Shown piece after piece: positions 16,372-25,057 of a DNA stretch of 64,000 nt. Source of the stretch: Robiginitalea aurantiaca (lineage in GTDB: Bacteria; Bacteroidota; Bacteroidia; Flavobacteriales; Flavobacteriaceae). The stretch covers positions 372,001 through 436,000 of the forward strand of contig NZ_JAUDUY010000001.1 of the NCBI RefSeq assembly GCF_030380815.1, given 5' to 3'. Each line of letters opens with the position of its first letter. Position 1 is the first letter of the stretch. A program made the translations under genes and the position numbers. Under the pieces are notes generated by a model. It was given only the letters and a program-made list of their open reading frames with translations. It did not search any database and had not been told where the DNA came from.

Positions 16372-17076
16372 TTATTTGCGAACCGACCAGATCTCGTACA
16401 TCGGTTCGCCTTTGCTGTTTTTGCCTTTGTGGTGCCAATCGTCACCTTTTCGTTCAAATTCAAAGCTGAGTTCAGCGCCTACGCGGGAATCATCCCTTGA
16501 AAAGAATTCAATAACCTCGGTATACACCCCATCAAGCGCCGCGTATTTACCCCCTCCGGTACCTCTGAAATCCATTGTCTTAACATTGTAGGCAATCCAT
16601 TGGAAGTGTCCGTTAGTCAAAAATTTGAGTGTCTTTCTGGGTACGTTGTCTCCCCTTCGTTCCTGACCAGTATCCGGGCCCCTGGTGGCGAATAGCCATA
16701 GTCCGTCCAGGGGTTGATTTACCTCTGGCTGTCTGATGTAGGGTCGTGAGGCATCCTCGTTAAGAATCAACTGGCCACTCTGAAAGCCGAAAGTCGCCCG
16801 AAATTCCCGTGCTCCGTTCTTTTCAAATTCGGAATTGAACTCAAGGGCTGCCTTAAGGCTGTCTTCTTCTACGGTATAAAACCCACCGAGGGTAGACCCA
16901 AATTTTGCAGGGTTAGAATCGTATACGGAATGTACCAAATAGGATTCCGTAATCAATAGCAGGTAATTGCGCTTCCCGTTTTCGAGGATTTCAGTAGCCT
17001 TGTAAACACCCGGGGCAATCTGGCCGAACATCAATAAGGGCAATGCCAGCAATAAAGCAGTGTAAATTTTTTTCAT
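16372..17076 (-). CDS. exported protein of unknown function
   Basis: A 234-residue protein with a clear signal peptide (MKKIYTALLLALPLLMFGQ). The mature part is rich in beta-strand with repeated N/D-G turns and two similar halves, each with a strand pair ending in an aromatic or charged motif (EFRATFGFQSGQ near 91-102; ELSFEFERKGDDWHH near 203-217). It resembles flavobacterial proteins annotated only as membrane or secreted proteins, perhaps with a lipocalin-like barrel. It is convergent with moaC. Confidence 0.75.
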   Translation of the reverse strand: MKKIYTALLLALPLLMFGQIAPGVYKATEILENGKRNYLLLITESYLVHSVYDSNPAKFGSTLGGFYTVEEDSLKAALEFNSEFEKNGAREFRATFGFQSGQLILNEDASRPYIRQPEVNQPLDGLWLFATRGPDTGQERRGDNVPRKTLKFLTNGHFQWIAYNVKTMDFRGTGGGKYAALDGVYTEVIEFFSRDDSRVGAELSFEFERKGDDWHHKGKNSKGEPMYEIWSVRK

Positions 17077-17227
17077 CTGTTCGAAAATTAAGCGTTTTGA
17101 AGTATTGCTAAAGTACAGAATTCTGCCCTTCCATCATTTTTTCTTTAAAAGAGAGGTTAATTCTATGAAATATAATGCTTTAGGCTAAATCAATATTTTT
17201 CTGAAATCTCTTTTATTCTAGCTAAAA

Positions 17228-17521
17228 ATGATTTCATTTGCATTTGTAAACCAGTTTTGTCCTGGTTTATGGCTGAGCATAATGAAAGGTGTTTTTATGT
17301 TTGGGTTACGGGGACTAAAGGAGTCATGTCCCGTAGCGGCCTTTGAAAATGGCGACCAAAATTTAGAGCTAACTCCTGGTCACTTACATCTAAAGGAATT
17401 CCGATTCAGGAACTACTTTGGACAACTATCCGCTTTTTTATCTGTGATTCTAGAACCTCTGACTCCTGAGGTAAGAAGTTTCATTGATCCCACTTTGCGC
17501 AAATTAAAACTGGAAGAATGA
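17228..17521 (+). CDS. small ORF translationally coupled to arginine decarboxylase
   Basis: A 97-residue reading frame whose TGA overlaps the ATG of the arginine decarboxylase gene (ATGA, 17518-17521). The C-terminal half (LHLKEFRFRNYFGQLSAF, then SFIDPTLRKLKLEE) looks protein-like, whereas the N-terminus is less convincing; a start at 17297 (MFGLRG) is possible. I do not recognise a family. It may be a real small protein or a leader ORF controlling decarboxylase translation. Confidence 0.45.
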   Translation: MISFAFVNQFCPGLWLSIMKGVFMFGLRGLKESCPVAAFENGDQNLELTPGHLHLKEFRFRNYFGQLSAFLSVILEPLTPEVRSFIDPTLRKLKLEE

Positions 17522-18987
17522 ACGTCAAATTCAAGGACCTGATTGAACAGACCTTTGAATTTCCTACAGAGGAGTTCTCCCTGGAAAATTCAAACCTCTT
17601 GTTCCACGGACTCAACCTGAGCGATCTGGTTGCGCAATATGGAAGTCCGTTGAAATTCACCTATTTACCGAAGATCTCCGAAAATATTGGCCGGGCCAAA
17701 AAATGGTTTGACTCAGCTATTGAGAAATATGGGTATAAAGGAAAATACTATTATTGCTATTGTACGAAGAGCTCGCATTTTCGATACGTGTTGGAAGAAG
17801 CTCTTAAGAATGACATCCATATTGAAACCTCATCGGCCTTCGATATTAAGATTGTGGAGCGGCTCAAGCGCGATGGCTTGATAGATGCGGACACCTACGT
17901 TATTTGCAATGGATTTAAGAGGGATGCCTATATTGAGAATATCGCAAACCTGATTAATGGCGGACAGCGGAATTGCATTCCCATCCTCGACAATTATGAA
18001 GAGATCGGTTTATTGACCAGCCGTGTTAAGGATCGGTTTCAGGTTGGAATTCGAATTGCTTCGGAGGAGGAGCCCAAATTTGAATTTTATACCTCTCGTT
18101 TAGGTATTGGTTATAAAGACATCGTCCCTTTTTACGATAAACACCTCAACGACAATCCAAATGTGGAGTTGAAAATGCTTCACTTTTTCATCAATACCGG
18201 AATCCGGGATACAGCCTATTACTGGAATGAACTGCTTAAGTGCCTGAAGGTATATGTCCGTTTAAAAAAGCATTGTCCCAGCCTGGACAGCTTGAATATC
18301 GGTGGGGGATTTCCAACAAAGAATTCCCTCTCTTTTGAGTACGATTACCAGTATATGGTAGATGAAATAATCAATCAGATCAACCTGGCATGTGAGGAAG
18401 CTGAGGTTGATGTCCCAAATATTTTTACAGAATTCGGGAGTTTCACTGTTGGAGAGAGCGGAGGAGCCATTTATCAGGTTCTGTATCAGAAACAACAGAA
18501 CGATCGTGAGAAATGGAACATGATCGACTCTTCTTTTATCACCACGCTGCCTGATTCCTGGGCTATCAACCGACGCTTCATCATGCTACCTGTCAACAGG
18601 TGGAACGATACCTACGAACGGGTGCTATTAGGGGGGCTTACCTGCGATAGCGATGATTATTACAACAGCCAACAGGATTTGAATGCCATCTACCTGCCGA
18701 AATTCAATCCTGCACAACCTCTTTATATTGCCTTTTTCAATACGGGTGCGTATCAGGAAACCATAGGGGGCTATGGAGGCCTTCAACACTGCCTGATCCC
18801 GTATCCCAAGCACTTGCTTATTGATAAAGACGCGGACGGGCGGTTTCACGTATCCCTTTTCAGAGACCAGCAAAGTGCAGCGGAAAACCTTGAAATCCTC
18901 GGATACGCAGCTGATAATGACACCGCGGAACACGCAGTTTATAGTGCTGAAGAATCGATTCACTCAAACAAACCCATACTAAAATGA
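17518..18987 (+). CDS. speA: arginine decarboxylase (PLP fold III)
   Basis: A 489-residue alanine-racemase-fold decarboxylase converting arginine to agmatine. The PLP lysine lies in YYCYCTKSSH (K84); the glycine-rich phosphate loop is LNIGGGFPTK (about 261-270); a GGLTCDSDD motif near 376 supplies the active-site Cys-Asp pair. It corresponds to the shorter Bacteroidota-type enzyme rather than the 630-residue E. coli SpeA. The next gene, agmatinase, overlaps by 4 bases, confirming agmatine as the product. A residual chance remains that it decarboxylates another basic amino acid. Confidence 0.88.
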   Translation: MNVKFKDLIEQTFEFPTEEFSLENSNLLFHGLNLSDLVAQYGSPLKFTYLPKISENIGRAKKWFDSAIEKYGYKGKYYYCYCTKSSHFRYVLEEALKNDIHIETSSAFDIKIVERLKRDGLIDADTYVICNGFKRDAYIENIANLINGGQRNCIPILDNYEEIGLLTSRVKDRFQVGIRIASEEEPKFEFYTSRLGIGYKDIVPFYDKHLNDNPNVELKMLHFFINTGIRDTAYYWNELLKCLKVYVRLKKHCPSLDSLNIGGGFPTKNSLSFEYDYQYMVDEIINQINLACEEAEVDVPNIFTEFGSFTVGESGGAIYQVLYQKQQNDREKWNMIDSSFITTLPDSWAINRRFIMLPVNRWNDTYERVLLGGLTCDSDDYYNSQQDLNAIYLPKFNPAQPLYIAFFNTGAYQETIGGYGGLQHCLIPYPKHLLIDKDADGRFHVSLFRDQQSAAENLEILGYAADNDTAEHAVYSAEESIHSNKPILK

Positions 18988-19931
18988 GAAGTAAAGCAAC
19001 TTTCGCGGGAATCCCTGTGGAGTTTGGTCAGTTAGAAACTGCTCAGGTAGTACTGATACCCGTTCCTTTTGACGGTACATCTACCTGGGGTAAAGGTTCA
19101 GATAAAGGTCCGGAGGCCTTTTTAGAAGCCGCTGAAAACATGGAACTTTACGATATTGAAACCGACACGGAAGTATACAAACAGGGGATACACCTCGTGG
19201 AAGCCATTTCTGGGGAGGAGGACCCTGAAGTTCTCGTCAATCGGGTTCACAAGACGGTAAAGGACTATATTAAACGGAATCACTTTGTGACCCTTTTAGG
19301 AGGTGAACACTCGGTCTCCATTGGGGCGATTCGCGCCTTTAACGAGTGTTATGATAACCTGACCGTCCTCCACATCGATGCGCATGCTGATTTGAGAAAA
19401 ACCTATATGGGTAGTGCTTATAACCATGCTTGTGCCATGCACGAGGCCTCTCAATCCACCAACCTGATTCAGGTAGGTATCCGAAGTATGGATGCCATAG
19501 AGAAAACCTACATGGATCCCGAAAAGACATTTTTTGCCCATGAATTGGCTTTGGATGAATTCTGGATGGATAAGGTGGTGGATCTTTTAACCGATCAGGT
19601 TTACATCACATTCGACCTCGATGCGCTTGATCCTTCAATTATGCCCTCAACAGGAACCCCTGAACCCGGAGGACTTCTGTGGTACGAAACGCTGGAGTTT
19701 CTTAGCAAGGTTTTTAATGAGAAGAACGTCGTAGGGTTTGACATGGTAGAACTCTGCCCGAACCCAGCCGACAAGTCCCCGGACTTCCTTGCGGCCAAAC
19801 TTTTCTACAAAATGTTGAGCTATAAATATCGGGAACAGGAATCAAAACTGGATTTTGATGATGAATCCCTGGACGACTTCGAAGACCAAAACAGAAACTT
19901 CACTTCAAAATTTGAAGACGATGCCTACTGA
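18984..19931 (+). CDS. speB: agmatinase (ureohydrolase family)
   Basis: A 315-residue binuclear Mn ureohydrolase that splits agmatine to putrescine and urea. Metal ligands are seen in GGEHS (H109), HIDAHADLR (D132, H134, D136) and TFDLDALDPS. An acidic C-terminal tail of about 30 residues (DFDDESLDDFEDQN) is unusual. The gene overlaps speA by 4 bases at its start and the deoxyhypusine-synthase-like gene by 11 bases at its end. Confidence 0.93.
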   Translation: MRSKATFAGIPVEFGQLETAQVVLIPVPFDGTSTWGKGSDKGPEAFLEAAENMELYDIETDTEVYKQGIHLVEAISGEEDPEVLVNRVHKTVKDYIKRNHFVTLLGGEHSVSIGAIRAFNECYDNLTVLHIDAHADLRKTYMGSAYNHACAMHEASQSTNLIQVGIRSMDAIEKTYMDPEKTFFAHELALDEFWMDKVVDLLTDQVYITFDLDALDPSIMPSTGTPEPGGLLWYETLEFLSKVFNEKNVVGFDMVELCPNPADKSPDFLAAKLFYKMLSYKYREQESKLDFDDESLDDFEDQNRNFTSKFEDDAY

Positions 19932-20895
19932 AGCTCCCGTATCCGAATTTATAACCCGATATTTTAAACATTTCAATGCGGCTGCCCTTCTCGATGCAGC
20001 GAGGGGTTACGAGCTTCAGTTGAACAAGGGATCCCGTATGCTTGTAAGTATGGCAGGGGCCATGAGCACAGCCGAATTGGGAAAGATTTTTTCAGAAATG
20101 ATCCGTCAGGACAAAGTGCATATCATTTCATGTACCGGGGCAAATCTGGAAGAGGATGTCATGAACCTGGTGGCACATTCGCACTATAAGCGATTGCCGA
20201 ACTACAGAGAATTGAGTCCGGAACAAGAGTGGCAGTTACTCGAAAATGGATTAAACCGGGTTACGGATACTTGTATTCCGGAGGAGGAGGCTTTTCGACG
20301 GCTTCAGAAACATATTTTTGAAATTTGGAAAGAAGCAGACCAGGCTGGTGAGCGTTATTTCCCGCACGAATTTCTCTACAAGTTACTGCTTTCAGGTGTT
20401 TTGGAACCGTATTATGAGATCGACCTCAAAGACTCCTGGATGTATGCCGCGGCAGAAAAAAACCTACCCCTTGTATGCCCGGGGTGGGAAGACAGTACCC
20501 TGGGAAATATCTTTGCCTCTTATGTCATTAAAGGGGAACTATCGCCCCAAACCATGCGTTCGGGCATCGAATACATGACCTATCTCGCAGAATGGTATAT
20601 GGCAAATTCAAAAAACGGCATTGGGTTTTTTCAAATTGGCGGGGGGATTGCGGGGGATTTCCCTATCTGCGTAGTGCCCATGCTCTACCAGGATCTGGAA
20701 CAGGAAGATACCCCTTTCTGGAGTTATTTCTGTCAAATCAGTGATAGCACAACCAGTTATGGTTCCTACTCGGGGGCTGTTCCCAATGAAAAGATTACGT
20801 GGGGGAAACTCGGGATAGATACCCCTAAATTTATCATAGAAAGCGATGCAACTATTGTTGCTCCTCTGATTTTTGCTTATCTTTTGAAGATGTGA
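19921..20895 (+). CDS. deoxyhypusine synthase-like protein
   Basis: A 324-residue member of the deoxyhypusine synthase family, NAD-dependent aminobutyl transferases. The N-terminal MAGAMSTAELG motif, FFQIGGGIAGDFPIC and the C-terminal TWGKLGID, whose K296 corresponds to the reaction lysine of eukaryotic DHS, are present. Bacteria lack eIF5A, so the acceptor should be a small amine such as putrescine or agmatine; homospermidine synthesis is a reasonable guess given the adjacent putrescine-forming genes. The start is the ATG at 19921, overlapping agmatinase; the frame runs upstream only by chance. Confidence 0.88.
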   Translation: MPTEAPVSEFITRYFKHFNAAALLDAARGYELQLNKGSRMLVSMAGAMSTAELGKIFSEMIRQDKVHIISCTGANLEEDVMNLVAHSHYKRLPNYRELSPEQEWQLLENGLNRVTDTCIPEEEAFRRLQKHIFEIWKEADQAGERYFPHEFLYKLLLSGVLEPYYEIDLKDSWMYAAAEKNLPLVCPGWEDSTLGNIFASYVIKGELSPQTMRSGIEYMTYLAEWYMANSKNGIGFFQIGGGIAGDFPICVVPMLYQDLEQEDTPFWSYFCQISDSTTSYGSYSGAVPNEKITWGKLGIDTPKFIIESDATIVAPLIFAYLLKM

Positions 20896-20897
20896 AT

Positions 20898-21200
20898 ATG
20901 GACGGTCTCAAACGTGTTATCGTAGATTTCAAAAAACTTACCCCAGAGGTACTTAAACTTCTTGTGGATGAATACCCTGATGGTTATGATGATGACCACA
21001 TCATTACCTTTCGGAATGCGCATGGGGAAAGAGTGGAAGCTGTCGAGGTTGTTACCCAGGACACCAAATACCTCGTTAAGATCAGCGCCAAGCTCGAACA
21101 TACCATGGCGAATTATAACGAGGATGATTACAGTGACTTCAGCGAAGATGACCCGGAAGCAATTCCGGATATCGACATTCCAAAAGAGGATGAGGAATAA
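20898..21200 (+). CDS. small acidic protein in the polyamine operon
   Basis: A 100-residue cytosolic protein. The N-terminal 70 residues form an alpha/beta domain (KRVIVDFKKLTPEVLKLL; later HTMANYNED), and the last 30 residues are very acidic (DDYSDFSEDDPEAIPD). No known family is recognised. The ATG lies 2 bases after the DHS-like stop; a GTG at 20892 would overlap it. Tight spacing suggests a partner of the polyamine enzymes. Its acidic tail is well suited to bind a polyamine or a basic protein, but this is inference. Confidence 0.75.
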   Translation: MDGLKRVIVDFKKLTPEVLKLLVDEYPDGYDDDHIITFRNAHGERVEAVEVVTQDTKYLVKISAKLEHTMANYNEDDYSDFSEDDPEAIPDIDIPKEDEE

Positions 21201-21416
21201 CCAGAATTCGATAGAATTGGCTCCGCATGGGTTTGTGAAGCCACAGAAGTCATGAAAAACGCCCTTGCCCTGGCAACGAAGCTTTCCTTTGGAATTCAAG
21301 GCGCGAGGTAAAGGGTTAAAGTCGACTTCCCGATTGCAGAACGTATTGTGAGTGCCTCAGGAAAAGAGGTCGTTCCGGCTGAAACCAGGATTGCGACTTC
21401 GGGTATTTATACAACC

Positions 21417-22364
21417 TTAGGAGTTTTCCTTCAGGTTTAGAAGCATTTCCCGGGCGGTCCTGTCAAGATCATAACGAGGTTCCCATCCCCAATCTTCACG
21501 GGCCTTAGAATCATCGACACTCTCCGGCCAGGAATCGGCGATCTCCTGGCGGAAGTCAGGCTCATAACTGATTTCAAAGTCAGGGATGTAGGTCCTGATA
21601 CTATTGGCCAATTCAGCAGGGGTAAAACTAATCCCGCCCAAATTATAAGAAGTCCGGACGCTTAAGGCAGTAGCCGGGGCATCCATAAGTTTCAGCGTCG
21701 CTTCAATGGCATCGGACATATACATCATAGGCAGAGCGGTATCGGCCTCCAGAAAGCAATTGTAGCTTCCCTTTTCGAGGGCCTCGTGAAAGATTTCCAC
21801 GGCGTAATCGGTAGTACCGCCTCCCGGTTTGGTTTTCCAGCTTATCAAACCCGGATACCGTATACTCCGCACATCCACCCCGAATTTTCGGTAGTAATAG
21901 GAAGCCCACCCTTCTCCCGCCTGCTTGCTGATACCATAGACGGTTGTGGGTTCCATTACAGTAGCCTGCGGGGTGTTTTTTTTAGGCGTACTCGGCCCGA
22001 AAACGGCAATACTTGAAGGCCAGAAAATCTTGGAATACAAATTTTCCCTCCCGAGTTCGAGCAGGTGTAAGAGCGAATTCATGTTCAGTTCCCATGCCCT
22101 GGCTGGAGATTTTTCCGCATTAGCACTAAGCATAGCTGCCATGAGATAGACCTCGGAAATCGGGGTTTCTTTTAAAAAATTTTGAAGGGATTCCCTATCC
22201 ATCACATCCAGCTTTACAAAAGGCCCGGACTCCATAAGTTCAGCAGTTCCCTCCCTGATATCACTTGCAATTACAGATTCCGAACCATAGCGGGCGCGAA
22301 GCGCAACTGTTAACTCGGTGCCTATTTGCCCGCAAGCCCCCAGAATCAGAATTTTTTTCGACAT
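21417..22364 (-). CDS. tdh: L-threonine 3-dehydrogenase, short-chain (epimerase-like) type
   Basis: A 315-residue extended SDR. Rossmann motif LGACGQIGTE (9-18), PSSIAVFGPSTPK (116-128) and catalytic YGISK (Y143, K147) are present. The VFGPSTPKKNTPQ, TVYGISKQAGE and SIRYPGLISWK blocks match the NAD-dependent threonine dehydrogenases known from Flavobacterium and animal mitochondria rather than UDP-glucose epimerases. It oxidises threonine to 2-amino-3-ketobutyrate. It is a single gene, divergent from the lipoprotein gene. Confidence 0.88.
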   Translation of the reverse strand: MSKKILILGACGQIGTELTVALRARYGSESVIASDIREGTAELMESGPFVKLDVMDRESLQNFLKETPISEVYLMAAMLSANAEKSPARAWELNMNSLLHLLELGRENLYSKIFWPSSIAVFGPSTPKKNTPQATVMEPTTVYGISKQAGEGWASYYYRKFGVDVRSIRYPGLISWKTKPGGGTTDYAVEIFHEALEKGSYNCFLEADTALPMMYMSDAIEATLKLMDAPATALSVRTSYNLGGISFTPAELANSIRTYIPDFEISYEPDFRQEIADSWPESVDDSKAREDWGWEPRYDLDRTAREMLLNLKENS

Positions 22365-22429
22365 AAAAACGAAGTGTTGTTATAAGTGTAGGTAAATATA
22401 ACTGTTCTTAAAATTTGTACATTAGCCTT

Positions 22430-22924
22430 ATGACCAAATTCGTTTTTTTTGGACTGTGTTTGCTCATTCTGGGGAGCTGCAGGTCTCCAGAACAATCCGG
22501 ACCGGAAGATTCATCCACAGTTCTTGAGGCGGAAATCAAGACTTTGCCCGATCTGGTTCAATTGGATCCACGTGCAAGGGAAGTCCTCGATGCCTGGCCG
22601 CAATATATGTCCCTAGAGGATCGATTGTCCGCATTGCGCGATGTTCGCAATCAGGAGCAGCTCGAATTGTTGCTTGAAGAATTGAATCAGATTTGCGAGC
22701 AGCTCGAGAAAAACGCCTTCCCGCTTCCCTTCGAAAAGCCATCGGTAAGAAGCCGGCAGAAAGTATTGCGGACCTGTCTCGGGAAATTAGAGGCGGCAAA
22801 TTACTATCGGCAGGATTATCAGGAACCCGTTTCCGAACTTATGGATGCCTATAATGCCATGCGACAGCAGTTCAATGTAATCGTAAGGAATAACCTTACC
22901 CCTGACTTATTTGAAGATGACTAA
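22430..22924 (+). CDS. lipoprotein of unknown function
   Basis: A 164-residue protein with a type II signal peptide (MTKFVFFGLCLLILGSC, lipobox LGSC, Cys17). The mature part is helical, with an LEELNQICEQLEK segment. No family is recognised. The start is the ATG at 22430. The next gene overlaps its end by 8 bases, so it probably belongs to an operon with the NTF2-like protein and trehalase. Confidence 0.8.
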   Translation: MTKFVFFGLCLLILGSCRSPEQSGPEDSSTVLEAEIKTLPDLVQLDPRAREVLDAWPQYMSLEDRLSALRDVRNQEQLELLLEELNQICEQLEKNAFPLPFEKPSVRSRQKVLRTCLGKLEAANYYRQDYQEPVSELMDAYNAMRQQFNVIVRNNLTPDLFEDD

Positions 22925-23420
22925 ACTTTTAACCCTTCTGGGTCTATTTCTTATAACGAGTGTCTGCGCTCAACAGAGCGATAAAATGGCTATTGAGAAC
23001 TTGCTTAATACATGGCATCAGGCTGCCGCCTCGGCAGATTTTGACACGTATTTCGGGTGCATGAGTACCTCTTCGGTCTTCGTGGGTACAGATGCGACGG
23101 AACACTGGGATAAGCAGGAGTTTATGGCGTTTTCCAAACCCTATTTTGATCAGGGCAAGGCCTGGGCTTTCACACCCGTCGAACGCCATATATATTTCAG
23201 TGAAACAGGTGAAGCAGCCTGGTTTGACGAGCTGCTTGATACGTGGATGCAACTTTGCAGAGGCTCAGGAGTCCTTGTAAAAGAAGGGGGTAAATGGAAA
23301 ATAGCGCATTACGTACTTTCCATGACCATACCCAATGAAGAAGTTGAGGGAGCGATCTCGCTCAAAAAGGATAAGGATAGTACTTTGAAAAAATCGCTTT
23401 TAACACGGCGTACGAATTAA
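22917..23420 (+). CDS. exported SnoaL/NTF2-like protein
   Basis: A 167-residue protein with a signal peptide (LLTLLGLFLITSVCAQ) and a cone-shaped NTF2-like fold: an N-terminal IENLLNTWHQAAASADFDTYFGCMS segment split by helices and the C-terminal GKWKIAHYVLSMTIPN strand typical of SnoaL-like domains. The role is unknown; such domains bind small ligands or act as simple isomerases and hydrolases. The ATG at 22917 is chosen because the longer frame begins with TTG. It lies 13 bases before the trehalase gene. Confidence 0.82.
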   Translation: MTKLLTLLGLFLITSVCAQQSDKMAIENLLNTWHQAAASADFDTYFGCMSTSSVFVGTDATEHWDKQEFMAFSKPYFDQGKAWAFTPVERHIYFSETGEAAWFDELLDTWMQLCRGSGVLVKEGGKWKIAHYVLSMTIPNEEVEGAISLKKDKDSTLKKSLLTRRTN

Positions 23421-23433
23421 TCCCCATTGATCT

Positions 23434-25020
23434 ATGAAAATAAGAGTGGTAATCCTTTGGTTATTCCTGACCTCAATGGCTTTAGTACAGTGCGGGACAA
23501 GGCCTGAAATAACCGATACGGCAGATACTTTTTACGAAACACAACTCTTTAAGGACGTTCAGCTTGCCCACCTGTTTGAGGACTCCAAGACTTTTGTGGA
23601 TCTTGAAAGAGACACCGATTTCAAGACATTGGCGAATCACTATCTGACTGAACGCGAACGACCGGGATTCGACCTTCAGGAATTTGTAGATGCCCATTTT
23701 AAAGAACCCTCTCAAACTGCAGTTTCTTTTAAAACCGATATGAGCAGGGATATGTATTCCCATATTAGTGCCATGTGGGATGTACTTGGCCGTGGTCCGG
23801 ATACCATAAATCCAAATTCTTCCCGTGTTCCCCTGCCTTATCCCTATATAGTTCCCGGGGGGCGTTTTAAAGAAATCTACTACTGGGACAGCTACTTTAC
23901 CATGATTGGGCTGGTATCTGATAACCAAATGGGAATCGCCAGGGACATGCTGGCTAATTTTGCACATCTGATCGATTCGATTGGATTTATCCCAAACGGT
24001 ACAAGGGATTATTACCTCACCCGATCTCAACCTCCCTTTTTCTCGCAAATGGTTACACTGCTGAGCCAAAAGGATCCCGCCCTGACCGATACGTATTTTG
24101 AACAGATCGAAAAGGAATACGAGTACTGGATGAAGGGAGAAGATTCCCTGAAAGTGGGTTCAGCTGCCAACAGCGTTGTCCGAATTGGTGAGAACATGTT
24201 TTTAAACAGGTATTGGGATAGCGCCCGAACTCCGAGACCTGAGTCTTATGGGGAAGACGTAAAGCTGGCTAATAATTTTCAGGCTGAAGCGAAAAGTGAC
24301 CTCTACATGCATTTGAGGGCGGCGGCAGCCTCCGGTTGGGATTTTAGCAGTCGCTGGTACGCCCGGGAGGGCGAATTCGCCTCTACCGAAACGGCGCATT
24401 TACTACCTGTGGATTTAAACGCTCTGCTTTATTCCATGGAACTTCAACTGGCGGAAGGTTCCCGGAAAAGAGGCGATAAGCAGGCTGCTGCTGCGTATAG
24501 TGCCCGGGCACAACGCCGTAAATCGGTTATCAATAAAACCATGTGGGATAAAGAGACCAATTTTTACAAGGACTTCAATTTTGTCAGCAATAGTCGTTGT
24601 GGGGAGCTTACCCTTGCGGGGGTCTATCCACTTTACTTTGGTATAGCCAGCAAGGCACAGGCCGCTAAGATCGCGGAACGGCTGGCAGTGGATTTTCTCA
24701 AGCCCGGAGGCCTGGTGACCACCCTTCGTTTAACAGGACAGCAGTGGGATGCTCCAAACGGGTGGGCACCCCTCCAATGGATGGCTGTTCAGGGGCTTCT
24801 AAAATATGGGTATACCGAGCAGGCCGGGGAGATCATGCAACGCTGGCTCGCCCTGAATGAAAGGGTTTACCGGGAAACCGGCAAAATGATGGAAAAGTAC
24901 AATGTTGAGGATACCACACTTTTGTCTGGTGGGGGTGAATATCCAACACAGGATGGATTCGGATGGACCAATGGAGTAGCCCTGGGCTTTCGCGACTTGT
25001 TAGCCGAAATAGAGAAATAA
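23434..25020 (+). CDS. treA: trehalase, glycoside hydrolase family 37, lipoprotein
   Basis: A 528-residue GH37 enzyme hydrolysing trehalose to glucose. Both family signatures are visible: PGGRFKEIYYWDSYFTMIGL (about 141-160) and QWDAPNGWAPLQWM (about 434-447). The catalytic Asp lies in the KSDLYMHLRAAAASGWDFSSRW region, and the glycine-rich GGGGEYPTQDGFGWTNG follows near the end. The signal ends in LVQC, a lipobox, so the enzyme is anchored in the cell envelope. Confidence 0.93.
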   Translation: MKIRVVILWLFLTSMALVQCGTRPEITDTADTFYETQLFKDVQLAHLFEDSKTFVDLERDTDFKTLANHYLTERERPGFDLQEFVDAHFKEPSQTAVSFKTDMSRDMYSHISAMWDVLGRGPDTINPNSSRVPLPYPYIVPGGRFKEIYYWDSYFTMIGLVSDNQMGIARDMLANFAHLIDSIGFIPNGTRDYYLTRSQPPFFSQMVTLLSQKDPALTDTYFEQIEKEYEYWMKGEDSLKVGSAANSVVRIGENMFLNRYWDSARTPRPESYGEDVKLANNFQAEAKSDLYMHLRAAAASGWDFSSRWYAREGEFASTETAHLLPVDLNALLYSMELQLAEGSRKRGDKQAAAAYSARAQRRKSVINKTMWDKETNFYKDFNFVSNSRCGELTLAGVYPLYFGIASKAQAAKIAERLAVDFLKPGGLVTTLRLTGQQWDAPNGWAPLQWMAVQGLLKYGYTEQAGEIMQRWLALNERVYRETGKMMEKYNVEDTTLLSGGGEYPTQDGFGWTNGVALGFRDLLAEIEK

Positions 25021-25057
25021 AAGTCATTCACGGTAACCTGTGAAAGAAGAGAGCCGC

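Noticed and set aside
21201-21416. Possible remnant gene: a plus-strand frame before tdh with one in-frame stop (AWVCEATEVMKNALALATKL, then ERIVSASGKEVVPAETR)
   Set aside because: No family recognised, one internal TAA and no start; could be chance. The gap is otherwise empty.
21417-22364. Call as UDP-glucose 4-epimerase
   Set aside because: Motifs around residues 116-170 match short-chain threonine dehydrogenases better.
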